36,575 bases of DNA from Bacteroidota bacterium (GCA_005792205.1 SXSO01000138.1:1-36575), one strand, 5' to 3'. Positions 1 to 9,486 are shown, numbered from the stretch's first letter. Notes: generated by a model not told the origin, from the sequence alone. Program-made: numbers and translations.

Positions 1-2
1 AT

Positions 3-83
3 AATCTAAACAGTGGAATTTATTTTTATAAACTCACGACAAATAACTTTTCCGAAATGAAGAAAATGATTTTAGTAAAATAA
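3..83 (+). CDS. 3' end of a T9SS cargo protein (type A C-terminal sorting domain), truncated by the window edge
   Basis: Frame reads NLNSGIYFYKLTTNNFSEMKKMILVK-stop, almost identical to the C-termini of the 572..4555 and 18615..21131 proteins. Confidence 0.85.
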   Translation, partial: NLNSGIYFYKLTTNNFSEMKKMILVK

Positions 84-115
84 GTTTTTAGTCGTTATCG
101 TCGTTAAAAGAAAAT

Positions 116-146
116 GGGATACAAAGTTTTTTGTGTCCCATTTTTG
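116..146 (+). terminator. Rho-independent terminator of the truncated T9SS gene
   Basis: GGGATACAAA-GTTT-TTTGTGTCCC stem-loop (10 bp, one T-G wobble) followed by ATTTTTG. Confidence 0.8.
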
Positions 147-203
147 TTTTTGGGAAATTGGAAAATTGGTTTAATAATGACAAATTATTTCTCTAAAAAT
201 TGG

Positions 204-413
204 AGTGTTTTTTCACATAAGAAGAGAGTTTTTCCTCGTCGGAATGGTTTACTTTTGACCGAAACGGTGCTAATTTATTGAGTGAAATCGCCATATTACA
301 TAAACTCATTATATTACAATATCAATCGATTTGACAGGAAAAAATTTCCACTTTATTATAATAAATAGGAAAATTTTTCCGTTCCAAATTATTTCTCAAA
401 ATAACGATTTTGG
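204..413 (+). repeat. Intergenic 21-bp-phased repeat element, copy A (10 units)
   Basis: Reads in 21-mers: AGTGTTTTTTCACATAAGAAG / AGAGTTTTTCCTCGTCGGAAT / GGTTTACTTTTGACCGAAACG / GTGCTAATTTATTGAGTGAAA / TCGCCATATTACATAAACTCA / TTATATTACAATATCAATCGA and so on; aligns unit-for-unit with copy B. Confidence 0.8.
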
Positions 414-571
414 ATAGTAAATACCAATATAAAGTAACAATCAAATTTTTTAAAAGTAAAATATGACTTTAAGTATTTCTAACAATTGTATTTCGTTTGT
501 AAATAAATAATATTTGTTATATCTTCTACAAATAACAATCCCTTTTTTAAACATTATTTTTTTTGTGTTAT

Positions 572-3500
572 ATGCAATTACGACTAATTTATTATCTGTT
601 AATTATCAGTTTGGTCACTCTTTTCACAGGAGAACATTTTGCTTATTCACAAACTGTTAATTTTCCTTTTCCACAACATTTCACTTATACCGAAGGGACT
701 ATTTTCCCGTCAAATTATACTCAGCAACAACTTGATGATTCTACTTCTGTCTTTTACACGCGATGGAAAGAACGATATCTAATCAACGGTTGCGAACCGA
801 ATCAATATTATGTTTTCTGGAATTATGAAGGAGGTGGAAATCCACCAAATAGTATATCTATTTCCGAAGGACACGGTTACGGAATGATAATTACTGCGTT
901 GTTTGCGGGTTTCGATGTAAATGCAAAAAATTATTTTGATGGATTATACCGATACTTCAAAACTCATCCCACTGAAAGCGATTCTTTCTTAATGGCATGG
1001 AATCAAATTACCGGATGTGTCAATGCCGCAAACGGCGGAACAAGTGCTACCGATGGGGATTTGGATATTGCATACGCATTATTGCTTGCAGATAAACAAT
1101 GGGGAAGCAACGGAGAAATTGATTATCTCGCAGAAGCAAAAAATATACTTTTATCGCTTGAACAAAATTGTATAAATCCGATAACGTCAACAGTGACATT
1201 AGGAAATTGGGTAAATTCTTCCAATCAAAATTATTACTACGGAACACGAACCTCCGATTTTATGTTCTCGCATTTTCAATCATTTACGCTTGCATCGAAG
1301 AATCCGAAATGGAATCAAGTGAAAGATAAATGCTACGAACTTATTTCTTCCATTCAGAATAATTATAGCGCATCAACTGGCCTTCTTCCCGATTTTATCT
1401 ATCAGGTGAACACACAACCGAAACCCGCTCCTGCAAATTATCTCGAAGGAAATAATGATGGAAAATATTATTACAATGCTTGCCGCGTTCCGTGGAGAGT
1501 TGCTATGGATTATTTACATTACGGAGATATACGCGCAAAAAATTCTTTGGAAAAAATAAATACGTTCATCAAATCCACAACAAATTCTTCTCCGCAAAAT
1601 ATACTTCCAGGTTACGCGCTCAACGGAACGCCAATTCACACCGATTATGTAGATTTACCGTTTATCGCGCCGTTTGCCGTAAGTGCAATGACTGATTATT
1701 CGCATCAGCAGTGGTTAAACTCTATGTGGAATTATCTGCTGACGTTTTCGTTGAATGACGCATCGTATTATGGCAACACACTCAAACTTCTTTCAATGAT
1801 TGCCGTTTCCGGCAATTGGTGGAATCCACAAATTCTAACGTTTGGAAATTCTCTGTATGTTTCTACAAATGGAAACGATAATAATCCCGGAACAGAACTG
1901 TTGCCGTTGAAAACTGTTCAGCGAGCATTGAATATTGCTTCTGCGGGAACTACAATTTTTGTGAAAGAAGGAATCTATAACGAAAAAATTACATTCACTC
2001 ATTCGGGAAATGTGAACGATGGATTTATTACGCTTCGCAATTATGGAGGCGATACTGCAATTCTCGATGGAACAGGAAAAATGGGAGAACAAATGATTTT
2101 GATTGAAAATAAAAGTTATCTCAAAATCATCGGTTTGGAAATACAAAATAATTTGAATCAATCATTTGGTTCGGGAATTTGGATAAAAGGAAACGGAACA
2201 CATATCGAAATCCGCAACAATCGTATTCACGATATGAAAGCAACGACCAACGGTGACGCGATGGCGATTTCTGTGTACGGAACAAACGCAACTCCGTTTT
2301 CCAATATTATCATTGACAGTAACACAATTTACAATTGTCAACCGGGACACAGCGAAGCGCTTACTTTGAACGGAAATGTTGATACGTTTCAAATCACTCA
2401 CAATATCGTTCACGACGTAAACAACATTGGCATTGATATGATTGGCGGCGAAGGAACGTGTCCCGATGCAAATCAGGATGCGGCAAGAAATGGAATTTGC
2501 AGAAACAATATTGTTTATAATGCACATTCCAATTACGGCGGAGGATATGCAGCGGGAATTTATTCTGATGGTGGAATCAATATCATAATTGAAAACAATC
2601 TTGTCTTTTCTTCTGATGCTGGTTTTGAAATCGGCTGTGAAAATCAAGGAAGGATTTCCTCGGGAATTATTTTGCGAAATAACATAGCATATAACAATGA
2701 TAAACGTGGAATTGGAATCGGCGGATATAATTTTCCGCAAACGGGAAAAGTTATCAATTCGTATATCGTGAACAATACACTTTTTAATAATGATATTCTG
2801 AATACAACTGAAGGAGAATTGGTTGTGGAATACACGCAAAATTGTTGGTTTGAAAACAATATTTTTTATGCTTCATCGCAAAATCGGTTGTTCGTAACAA
2901 CAGTCGGAAACAATAGTGGAAATATTTTCAATCACAATACTTGGTATTCTCCCGGTGGAAATTCATCTGTAACGATAGATTTCAACGGAACGATATATTC
3001 TTCATTTACTGCGTATCAGAACGGAACGGGACAAGACGGAAATTCAGTTTTCGGAAATCCCCTCTTCATTTTTCCATCTTCGTCGTTTCCCGATTTTCAT
3101 CTTCTCAATAATTCTCCCGCAATAAATATTGGCAATAATTCGCTTTCAACAATATTAGGAAATTTTGATTATGATGGAAACGAACGAATCCAAAATGGAA
3201 TTGTTGATTGTGGCGCGTTTGAAATGAACACGAATGCGCCAAATCCGCCACAAAATTTAACTGTTGCTGGAAATGATTCGCTGGTAATTTTGCGATGGAA
3301 TAAAAATTCAGAAAATAATATTCTTCGCTACAGAATCTACGGAAGTACAACGTTTCATCCGATTTCACAAATTGATTCTACAACTGATACTTCAATTACC
3401 ATTGTGAATTTACAACGCGGAGTGCAATACTATTTTCGCATCACATCAGTAAATACAGAAATTTTGGAAAGCGGTTTTTCTAATGAAGTTAATTTTACTA

Positions 3501-4555
3501 CGCTTGCGTTTCAAATGTTTCGCACATTCAAATCGGATACTTCGCTTTCAAAAAAAGCAAATAAAGTAAAAATAAAAAAGAATGTTATAACAGTTTTTCC
3601 AAACATCGCAACGGTTATTGAAAATATTTTCATAACAAATGGAAAAATATTTAGACTGAATTTGGGAATTCCTCAAACATCTACAAATACAAAGAAATAT
3701 GCGTGGTTACAATTTAAAAAGTCGTCAGAAATTGGAAACCTTTATACGTCATCTCACACGGATAATGGAATTGCGTATCCAATTGATTCACTTCGCAGTG
3801 GAACGAAAGCAAAAAAAATGTCAAAAGCAATTACACCAACAAGAAAAAATTTTGACAACATTGCGTTTGAGCAAGGAGTTGTTTTTAAAATGAACATTGT
3901 TGCAAGTGAAGACACAATTCTTCCGTATGGATTTGGAGATTTGATTTTGGACACTTCATTTGTGTTTATTGGCAAAAATTTAAATGGAATGGCATTAAAA
4001 AATATTGCAATTTATTTTGATTCCGTTATGACGTATTGGGAAATTTTTGGAATAAATAATCAAACTCAATATGAAAATTTGTATTCATTTTCAAAACATA
4101 TTTTGAAGCGAATTAACGATGGTTTTTTTGCTCTAATGGATACATCAAATTATGAAATTGACAAAAATGTAATTGTAAAAAAACCGTATTCTGTGAAATT
4201 GGATGGAGTAAAACTCGCTTCTGAAATTGGAATTATAAAACAATTTACCGAAAAAAATATTTCTAACTTTTCAGAGGAAAATAATTTTCTCGATAAATTT
4301 TCATTGAAACAAAATTATCCAAATCCATTTAATCCGAAAACAAAAATAAAATATGAAATTGCAAAAAGTGGATTTGTAAATTTAAAAGTGTTTGATGTTT
4401 TAGGTCGTGAAATAAAAACACTTGTAAATGAATCTCAAAATGTTGGAACTTACGAAATTGATTTTGATGCGAGTCATTTGAACAGTGGAATGTATTTTTA
4501 CAAACTCACGACAAATAATTTTTCTGAAATGAAGAAAATGATTTTAGTAAAATAA
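572..4555 (+). CDS. Secreted multidomain protein: GH8 glycoside hydrolase + right-handed beta-helix (DUF1565-like) + fibronectin-III-like + unassigned domain + T9SS C-terminal sorting domain
   Basis: ORF 563..4555; the ATG at 572 is preferred over the TTG at 563. GH8 motifs SEGHGYGMIITALFAG and DGDLDIAYALLLADKQWG; LYVSTNGNDNNPGTELLPLKTVQRALNIA beta-helix start; FSLKQNYPNPFNPKTKIKYEI...MKKMILVK sorting domain; N-terminal signal peptide. Confidence 0.9.
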   Translation: MQLRLIYYLLIISLVTLFTGEHFAYSQTVNFPFPQHFTYTEGTIFPSNYTQQQLDDSTSVFYTRWKERYLINGCEPNQYYVFWNYEGGGNPPNSISISEGHGYGMIITALFAGFDVNAKNYFDGLYRYFKTHPTESDSFLMAWNQITGCVNAANGGTSATDGDLDIAYALLLADKQWGSNGEIDYLAEAKNILLSLEQNCINPITSTVTLGNWVNSSNQNYYYGTRTSDFMFSHFQSFTLASKNPKWNQVKDKCYELISSIQNNYSASTGLLPDFIYQVNTQPKPAPANYLEGNNDGKYYYNACRVPWRVAMDYLHYGDIRAKNSLEKINTFIKSTTNSSPQNILPGYALNGTPIHTDYVDLPFIAPFAVSAMTDYSHQQWLNSMWNYLLTFSLNDASYYGNTLKLLSMIAVSGNWWNPQILTFGNSLYVSTNGNDNNPGTELLPLKTVQRALNIASAGTTIFVKEGIYNEKITFTHSGNVNDGFITLRNYGGDTAILDGTGKMGEQMILIENKSYLKIIGLEIQNNLNQSFGSGIWIKGNGTHIEIRNNRIHDMKATTNGDAMAISVYGTNATPFSNIIIDSNTIYNCQPGHSEALTLNGNVDTFQITHNIVHDVNNIGIDMIGGEGTCPDANQDAARNGICRNNIVYNAHSNYGGGYAAGIYSDGGINIIIENNLVFSSDAGFEIGCENQGRISSGIILRNNIAYNNDKRGIGIGGYNFPQTGKVINSYIVNNTLFNNDILNTTEGELVVEYTQNCWFENNIFYASSQNRLFVTTVGNNSGNIFNHNTWYSPGGNSSVTIDFNGTIYSSFTAYQNGTGQDGNSVFGNPLFIFPSSSFPDFHLLNNSPAINIGNNSLSTILGNFDYDGNERIQNGIVDCGAFEMNTNAPNPPQNLTVAGNDSLVILRWNKNSENNILRYRIYGSTTFHPISQIDSTTDTSITIVNLQRGVQYYFRITSVNTEILESGFSNEVNFTTLAFQMFRTFKSDTSLSKKANKVKIKKNVITVFPNIATVIENIFITNGKIFRLNLGIPQTSTNTKKYAWLQFKKSSEIGNLYTSSHTDNGIAYPIDSLRSGTKAKKMSKAITPTRKNFDNIAFEQGVVFKMNIVASEDTILPYGFGDLILDTSFVFIGKNLNGMALKNIAIYFDSVMTYWEIFGINNQTQYENLYSFSKHILKRINDGFFALMDTSNYEIDKNVIVKKPYSVKLDGVKLASEIGIIKQFTEKNISNFSEENNFLDKFSLKQNYPNPFNPKTKIKYEIAKSGFVNLKVFDVLGREIKTLVNESQNVGTYEIDFDASHLNSGMYFYKLTTNNFSEMKKMILVK

Positions 4556-4587
4556 GTTTTTAGTCGTTATCGTCGTTAAAAGAAAAT

Positions 4588-4618
4588 GGGATACAAAGTT
4601 TTTTGTGTCCCATTTTTG
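4588..4618 (+). terminator. Rho-independent terminator of the GH8 gene
   Basis: GGGATACAAAGTTTTTTGTGTCCCATTTTTG, identical to the hairpin at 116..146. Confidence 0.8.
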
Positions 4619-4675
4619 TTTTTGGGAAATTGGAAAATTAGTTTAATAATGACAAATTATTTCTCTAAAAATTGG

Positions 4676-4988
4676 AGTGTTTTTTCACACAAGAAGAGTA
4701 TTTTTCCTCGTCGAAATGCTTTACTTTTGACCGAAACGATAGTGTTTTCGTAAAAATACACTCTATTTTCGGGAAAGTGTAATCAAATCGGTCAAAAAAC
4801 GCTTCACCGAGACGAAAATGAAGTCATTTTTGACCGAAACGGGACGAAATTATTGACTAAAATCTCCATATTACAAAAAGCCATTTTATTACAATATCAA
4901 TCGATTTGATAGGAAAAGATTTCCTCTTTTAGACAACAAAACGATAAATTTTTCCGTTCCAAACTTGTTCTCCAAAACAACGAGTTTA
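4676..4988 (+). repeat. Intergenic 21-bp-phased repeat element, copy B (15 units, one 2-bp deletion)
   Basis: AGTGTTTTTTCACACAAGAAG / AGTATTTTTCCTCGTCGAAAT / GCTTTACTTTTGACCGAAACG / ATAGTGTTTTCGTAAAAATAC / ACTCTATTTTCGGGAAAGTGT / AATCAAATCGGTCAAAAAACG / CTTCACCGAGACGAAAATGAA and so on; length 313 = 15x21-2. Confidence 0.8.
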
Positions 4989-5107
4989 GACAAATAAATA
5001 TCACTCCAAAATCTGGTTTCATAAATAAAAGAAAATCCATTTACAGAAAAATAAAACTGGATTTACAAGTTTAAAATTTTATTTCCAATTTCAATTTATC
5101 AAAATAA

Positions 5108-5142
5108 AAAAAGGCAATTCAAAAAATTTGAGTTGCCCTTTT
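5108..5142 (-). terminator. Probable Rho-independent terminator of the amidohydrolase operon
   Basis: Minus strand AAGGGCAACTCAAATTTTTTGAATTGCCTTTTTTT: imperfect stem followed by a T-run, downstream of the stop at 5225. Confidence 0.6.
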
Positions 5143-5224
5143 ATTTTTAAATCAATGTCTTCAATTTACAAACCAATAATTAAATTGATAAACAAAAATT
5201 AAATTCACAATACAAAAAATTTTT

Positions 5225-6523
5225 TTACACAAATAAATTTTTATTTCTCATATCTTTTTTATACTTTTCATATAACATTGTTTGATGACTTGTTAAATCA
5301 ATTTTTTTTCCGTCAATAAATTCCATTTCAACATTTGAACGAATATCAAAAATATCTCCATTCACAATAATTAAATTTGCGTCTTTTCCAATTTCTAACG
5401 ATCCAATTCTATTATCAACACCAAAAATTTGTGCGGGAAAAAGTGTAATGGATTTCAATGCAATATCTTTTGGAAGTCCATGAGCAATAGCAGTTCCAAC
5501 TTGATATGGAAGATTGCGATAATTTCCATCTCCACCTTCGTCTGCAGAAAAACAAAATTGGATTCCATTTTCATACAATTTTTTTGGAAGTAAAAATGGT
5601 TCGTTATACTGTTCCCAATTTCTATCGGGAAGTCGATGAGTCATATTTGCAACAACAGGAATTTGTTTTTCTTTCAAAAGATTTGCAATTCTCCAACTGT
5701 CATTTCCACCTGCAATTATTATGCGAACGTCATATTCTTCTGCAAACGCAACTGCAGATTGAATTTGTAAAATATCAAATGCCCAAACAAGAAGTGGAAC
5801 TTTTTTTTCAAAAACATTTATCATTGCGTCAAATTTTGCATCATATTTTTGTAGTGAATTATTTTTCTTTGCAACGAAATATGCTTTTGCATCTTTGAAA
5901 AATATTTGTAGTTCGTTTACAGATTTTTCATTTTCTTTTTTTTGGTCTTCTTCACTTCTTGTTTCCCACCACGCAGTATTTATTTTCATACTTGGGAAAT
6001 TCAAAACCATTGCTGACATTGATTTTACAAGCATATCTTCATAAGTCCATCCGTCAAGATTTACTGTTGCAATACTTCCAGAAATAATTCCACTTTGTGG
6101 TAAAACATTTACAGTTGTAATTCCATTGAAACGAGTTACAGGAATCAATTCGCTTTCAGTATAAACGGCAACTTCTGTTTTTAAATTCGGATTAAATTTT
6201 CCACCTTCAACATTATCGTGAGTTGCGCGAAGTGCTTGAACTTCATTTAATCCAAGAGTTGTGATTGAACTAAAAAGTCCGGGATAAATATGTTTTCCAC
6301 TTGCATCAATAATTTCATATTCAGAAGTTAAAGAAAAGTTTTTTCCAACAAATTCAATTTTTCCATTGCGAAAAGTTATTGTTCCTTTTTCAATTATTTC
6401 ATTTGCCGTGAAAACAGTTCCATTGATAATTGCAATTGGTTTGATTTGTTTTTTTGCAGGAATTTGATCGTTGCAAAAAATAATTTTGACAAAAAATAAA
6501 AAGAGAATAAAGTTTTTTTTCAT
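5225..6523 (-). CDS. Amidohydrolase-fold protein, apparently lacking the canonical HxH metal motif
   Basis: NGTVFTANEIIEKGTITFRNGKIEFVGKN...GKHIYPGLFSSITT and C-terminal FPAQIFGVDNRIGSLEIGKDANLIIVNGDIF are amidohydrolase signatures. Confidence 0.8.
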   Translation of the reverse strand: MKKNFILFLFFVKIIFCNDQIPAKKQIKPIAIINGTVFTANEIIEKGTITFRNGKIEFVGKNFSLTSEYEIIDASGKHIYPGLFSSITTLGLNEVQALRATHDNVEGGKFNPNLKTEVAVYTESELIPVTRFNGITTVNVLPQSGIISGSIATVNLDGWTYEDMLVKSMSAMVLNFPSMKINTAWWETRSEEDQKKENEKSVNELQIFFKDAKAYFVAKKNNSLQKYDAKFDAMINVFEKKVPLLVWAFDILQIQSAVAFAEEYDVRIIIAGGNDSWRIANLLKEKQIPVVANMTHRLPDRNWEQYNEPFLLPKKLYENGIQFCFSADEGGDGNYRNLPYQVGTAIAHGLPKDIALKSITLFPAQIFGVDNRIGSLEIGKDANLIIVNGDIFDIRSNVEMEFIDGKKIDLTSHQTMLYEKYKKDMRNKNLFV

Positions 6524-6528
6524 GGCGA

Positions 6529-9486
6529 TTATTTATTTTTTTCGTTTAAAATTTTTTGAATAAGAGTTGAACGAACTTCTTGAATTTTTTGATTTAATAT
6601 TTTATTTTCTTCAATATCAAAAAATTTTTTTCCATCAATCCAAGTTTGTTCGCAAATTGAATATGTGGAAAGTGGGTTTCCATTCCACACAACAAAATCA
6701 GCATCTTTCCCAATCTCTAATGAACCAACACGATTATCTATTTGAAGTTGTTTTGCGGGATTTATTGTTACAAAATTTAGTGCTTCTTCTTCTGAAAGAT
6801 TTCCATACTTCACTGCTTTTGCTGCTTCTGTATTTAATCTTCTCGCCATTTCATCACTATCAGAATTGAACGAAACCACAATTCCTTCATTATGCATCAT
6901 TGTTCCATTAAAAGGAATTGCATCAACAACTTCATATTTATATGCCCACCAATCAGAAAATGTAGACGCACCAACTTTATGATTTGCCATTTCTGTTGCA
7001 ACTTTATATCCTTCTAAAATATGTTGAAATGTTGCAATGCGAAAATTAAATTCTTCTGCAACTCTAATCATTGCTAAAATTTCATCTTGTCTATATGAAT
7101 GACAATGCACTAATCTTTTTCCATCTAAAATTTCTACAATTGCATCAAGTTCTAAATCACGACGAATTGGAAATTGTTTTTCACTACGATTTTGAAAAGA
7201 TAATTTGTAATCAATTGCTGCTTTAAACTCAGAACGAATCAATTCATTTACTCCCATTCTTGATTGCGGAAAATGATTTGAATTATTTTCTCCCCAATTG
7301 CTGTGTTTTGGATTTTCTCCGAGAGCAAATTTAATTCCCTCTTTTGCATTTTCAAATTTCATTTCATCAGGAAGAAAACCCCAACGAAGTTTTATCACTT
7401 GATTTTGTCCTCCAATTGAATTTGCAGAACCATGTAAAGCATTTATTGTTGTTACACCTCCTGCAAGTTCGCGATAAATTGAAATATCTTCTGAATCAAT
7501 TACATCTCCAATTCTAACTTCTGATGTTATGATTTGTCCCGTTTCATTCACGCTTCCACTTACAGCAGAATGCGAATGACAATCAATTAAACCACTTGTT
7601 ATGTGTTTTCCATTTGCTTCAATCACAAAAGAATTTTTTGGTTTGGAAAGATCTTTTCCAATTTCTTTTATTTTTCCTTTGTGAATTATTATGTCTCCAT
7701 TTTCAATTTTTCCAAGTAGAGATGAAGTCCAAATTGTCGCATCATTTATGAAAATGTATTCTACTTGTTCAGGAAATTTATCTTTTCCAAATGCTGTCAT
7801 TGGAAATGTGATTGGAAAAGACGTAAGCGAAATTTCAATTTCTTTTTTGGATGAGTCAAATTCTATTTTTGGTTCTGAAATTTTTTTTCCATTTAGAAAT
7901 AAAATTTTTCCATTTGGAAGTTGCAAAGTACCAAAGAAATTATTTTGAGAAAATGTTCCGTCAAGTAAAATTTTTCCTTTTACATCAATAGAATCACCAT
8001 CAAATGAAATTGATGAAAGCGTATTGTTTATTGATATTTTTGCTTTAATAGAATTTTGTATAGAATCGTTTTTTGAAATATTTGCAGAAAAATTTTCTTC
8101 TTTAAATTTTATTTCTATAAAAAAATTTTCCAACAACGTTTCATTTGAATTTAATTTCCAAATTCCACAAACAGATAAATTTTTTTCTTTTTCAATTTCA
8201 AATTCTTTTCCTTCAACCCAAACACTTAAAATTTTTCCATTTGAAAATATATTTCCATTTGATACAATTAGATTTGCAATTTTTCCTTTTTCAACCGTTC
8301 CCAAAATTTTTTCAACATTTAACATTTTTGCAGGAACTGTTGTAAGTGACGAGAGAGCAATATTTTCTGGAAGTCCTTTTTTAATTGCAAGTTTTAAATT
8401 TTTAAAAAAATCATTTTTTGAATTTTGTGATGTGAGAGAAAATTCAATTCCGTTTTGAAAAAATATTTTTGGATTTTCTGATGCATATTCCCAATGCAAA
8501 AGTTCAGAAACATCAATATCCAACGACTTTTCATAAGTATCAACATTTGGTGTTTTTGGAAAATTGAGTGGCAAAATAAATTGTGTTTTCAAATTTTTTA
8601 TTGCGTCAATTCTTTTATATTCATTTCCACTTCCCAATAAAATTAAATTCAAATTAAATTCATCAGCAATTTTTTTTGCACGAAAAACTTCTAAATGATT
8701 TGAAGTTTCAATCACAAACGGTTGTTTTTTTTGAATTACATTTTGAAGCGATTCTAAACTATTATTTATTTCAATTGGTTTTAGAGAATTTTTTTCAGAA
8801 AATAATTTTGCATCTTTATACCAAATTGCATCATAAAGTGTTTGTCGCAAAAGTGAGATTACTCCCATATTTGAATTTGGATAATTTTCTCCTTCAACAT
8901 TTTCAACTTTGAGTGTAGAGTGCATAAAAACATTTTCTCTAATCACTAAATTTGGAATTTCTGTTTCCTCATTTAAATTTAAAAGAGCACTTGTTCCTTT
9001 TATATTTCCTTTTTGCAAAATAAATAACGCAGAAGTAAATCCAAGTTTACGAAGTTCATTAAATTTATTTTCGTCTTTTGAAAATTCTTCCAAAACATTT
9101 TTGTGAGATAAAACTTTTTTGTTCCAATAAATCGCATTTGTAGAAGGTGATTGTTGTTGTTGCGGTGATTTATTTTTTTCTTTTTGCTCCACAATAGAAT
9201 ATGATTCAATAAATCCTGGATAAATTGTTTTGCCTTTTAAATCAATTACAAAAGCATCGTTTGGAATAGAAATATTTTCACCAACATTTTCAATTACGCC
9301 ATTGTGTATCAAAAGAATTCCATTTAAAATTGTTTTTGTTGGCGATTGCACAATAGTTGCATTTTTCAACGCAAATACAGTTGATTTATTTGTGCGAATT
9401 CCCTGTTGAGAATTTGTTTGAGAATTTATTTTATTTAGAAAAGTATTTCCAATTAAAAATAAAAAAAGAAAAAAAATTTTTTGCAT
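6529..9486 (-). CDS. Secreted tandem amidohydrolase (two amidohydrolase modules in one polypeptide)
   Basis: First module ...GKTIYPGFIESYSI...AKMLNVEKILGTVEKGKIANLIVSNGNIF; second module ...GKHITSGLIDCHSHSAVSG...PAKQLQIDNRVGSLEIGKDADFVVWNGNPL; signal peptide. Confidence 0.85.
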   Translation of the reverse strand: MQKIFFLFLFLIGNTFLNKINSQTNSQQGIRTNKSTVFALKNATIVQSPTKTILNGILLIHNGVIENVGENISIPNDAFVIDLKGKTIYPGFIESYSIVEQKEKNKSPQQQQSPSTNAIYWNKKVLSHKNVLEEFSKDENKFNELRKLGFTSALFILQKGNIKGTSALLNLNEETEIPNLVIRENVFMHSTLKVENVEGENYPNSNMGVISLLRQTLYDAIWYKDAKLFSEKNSLKPIEINNSLESLQNVIQKKQPFVIETSNHLEVFRAKKIADEFNLNLILLGSGNEYKRIDAIKNLKTQFILPLNFPKTPNVDTYEKSLDIDVSELLHWEYASENPKIFFQNGIEFSLTSQNSKNDFFKNLKLAIKKGLPENIALSSLTTVPAKMLNVEKILGTVEKGKIANLIVSNGNIFSNGKILSVWVEGKEFEIEKEKNLSVCGIWKLNSNETLLENFFIEIKFKEENFSANISKNDSIQNSIKAKISINNTLSSISFDGDSIDVKGKILLDGTFSQNNFFGTLQLPNGKILFLNGKKISEPKIEFDSSKKEIEISLTSFPITFPMTAFGKDKFPEQVEYIFINDATIWTSSLLGKIENGDIIIHKGKIKEIGKDLSKPKNSFVIEANGKHITSGLIDCHSHSAVSGSVNETGQIITSEVRIGDVIDSEDISIYRELAGGVTTINALHGSANSIGGQNQVIKLRWGFLPDEMKFENAKEGIKFALGENPKHSNWGENNSNHFPQSRMGVNELIRSEFKAAIDYKLSFQNRSEKQFPIRRDLELDAIVEILDGKRLVHCHSYRQDEILAMIRVAEEFNFRIATFQHILEGYKVATEMANHKVGASTFSDWWAYKYEVVDAIPFNGTMMHNEGIVVSFNSDSDEMARRLNTEAAKAVKYGNLSEEEALNFVTINPAKQLQIDNRVGSLEIGKDADFVVWNGNPLSTYSICEQTWIDGKKFFDIEENKILNQKIQEVRSTLIQKILNEKNK

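Noticed and set aside
204-413. Conventional MITE/insertion sequence
   Set aside because: No transposase, no consistent terminal inverted repeats shared by all copies and no clear target-site duplications by eye. Not formally excluded.
2162-2839. 225-aa antisense ORF (and 1835-2161, 3105-3368 etc.) inside the GH8 gene
   Set aside because: Low-complexity translation opposite a strong coding ORF; a by-product of composition.
8024-8458. Antisense ORFs opposite the amidohydrolase genes (also 5506-5898, 6567-6869, 7691-7948)
   Set aside because: Phe/Leu/Ile-rich translations mirroring Lys/Asn/Glu-rich genes; no recognisable domain.
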